Part shown: positions 5,737-5,880 of the stretch, piece by piece
Position numbering within the stretch: the first letter of the stretch is position 1
Layout: the number at the start of each line of letters is the position of its first letter
Source of the DNA: JBDSTZ01 sp039927975
GTDB taxonomy: Bacteria > Pseudomonadota > Gammaproteobacteria > Burkholderiales > Burkholderiaceae_D
Assembly (NCBI GenBank): GCA_039927975.1
Contig: JBDSTZ010000603.1
Coordinates: 1-5,880, forward strand
Length of the DNA: 5,880 nt
Reading direction: 5' to 3'
Translations under genes and position numbers: made by a program
The notes under the pieces: generated by a model
The model's input: only the letters and a program-made list of their open reading frames with translations
What the model was told of the DNA's origin: nothing
Databases searched by the model: none

Positions 5737-5880
5737 ATGACTACAATTCCAAGAAAACTGCCCGCGTATTTCGTTGTCGCCAGCCTGACCGCCGCCCTGC
5801 TGGCGGCTTGCGGCGGGGGAGGCGGGGCGAGCGACACAGCCGCGGCACCGTCGAGCGGCACGAGCGGCGGCACCACCCTG
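5737..5880 (+). CDS. Lipoprotein, N-terminal part (continues beyond window)
   Basis: Forty-eight codons are visible and the frame is open to the window end. The N-terminus is a lipoprotein signal: positive residues R6 and K7, a hydrophobic core (about 10-21), and a lipobox LAAC with C25 as the lipidated cysteine. It is followed by five glycines and an Ser/Ala/Gly/Thr-rich linker, as is common for outer-membrane lipoproteins that hold a folded domain away from the membrane. Glycine rather than aspartate after the cysteine argues for sorting to the outer membrane. GGAG at 5728-5731, five bases before the ATG, fixes the start. The functional domain lies outside the window, so no role can be given. 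Confidence 0.85.
   Translation, partial: MTTIPRKLPAYFVVASLTAALLAACGGGGGASDTAAAPSSGTSGGTTL

Overview
The window reads as ordinary chromosome of a GC-rich betaproteobacterium, most likely of the Oxalobacteraceae (Massilia/Duganella/Janthinobacterium type). This is inferred from the zapB-like/zapA/6S RNA/EVE-domain gene order, a perfect CIRCE element in front of groESL, and the style of the proteins. No search was possible, so the family assignment is a judgement.

Left half, minus strand (about 2450 down to 129): a strong promoter at 2421-2450 drives a small coiled-coil gene of the ZapB/TIGR02449 kind, possibly as a leaderless mRNA. It overlaps zapA by 4 bases. The 6S RNA gene follows with its own promoter, which starts just past the zapA stop, and its own intrinsic terminator. 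Then come an EVE-domain protein with a Lys/Ala/Ser/Thr repeat tail and a TSUP-family membrane transporter, joined by a one-base stop/start overlap. The first 128 bases hold a perfect 16-bp palindrome and possibly the edge of another gene.

Middle, plus strand (2571-4816): the groES-groEL heat-shock operon. Its promoter fits sigma-70 well and sigma-32 partly, and a perfect CIRCE operator sits over the transcription start, so HrcA repression combined with heat-shock sigma control is expected. A structured leader of about 127 nt precedes groES. A textbook intrinsic terminator with a TTCG loop closes the operon.

Right part, plus strand (4817-5880): an accessory-looking region. A promoter and a visibly AT-rich patch lead into a 5' leader with a strong 42-nt two-stem hairpin, then a 103-aa secreted protein of unknown family with two cysteines. 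Its downstream region is GC-rich and could fold into a nested hairpin plus a pseudoknot. The window ends inside a lipoprotein gene with a clear lipobox and its own promoter.

I found no CRISPR array, tRNA, rRNA, insertion sequence or recognisable defence system. The parts least explained by known families are the secreted-protein locus with its structured flanks, the triple TTTCACC motif at the left edge, and the apparently leaderless zapB-like promoter.
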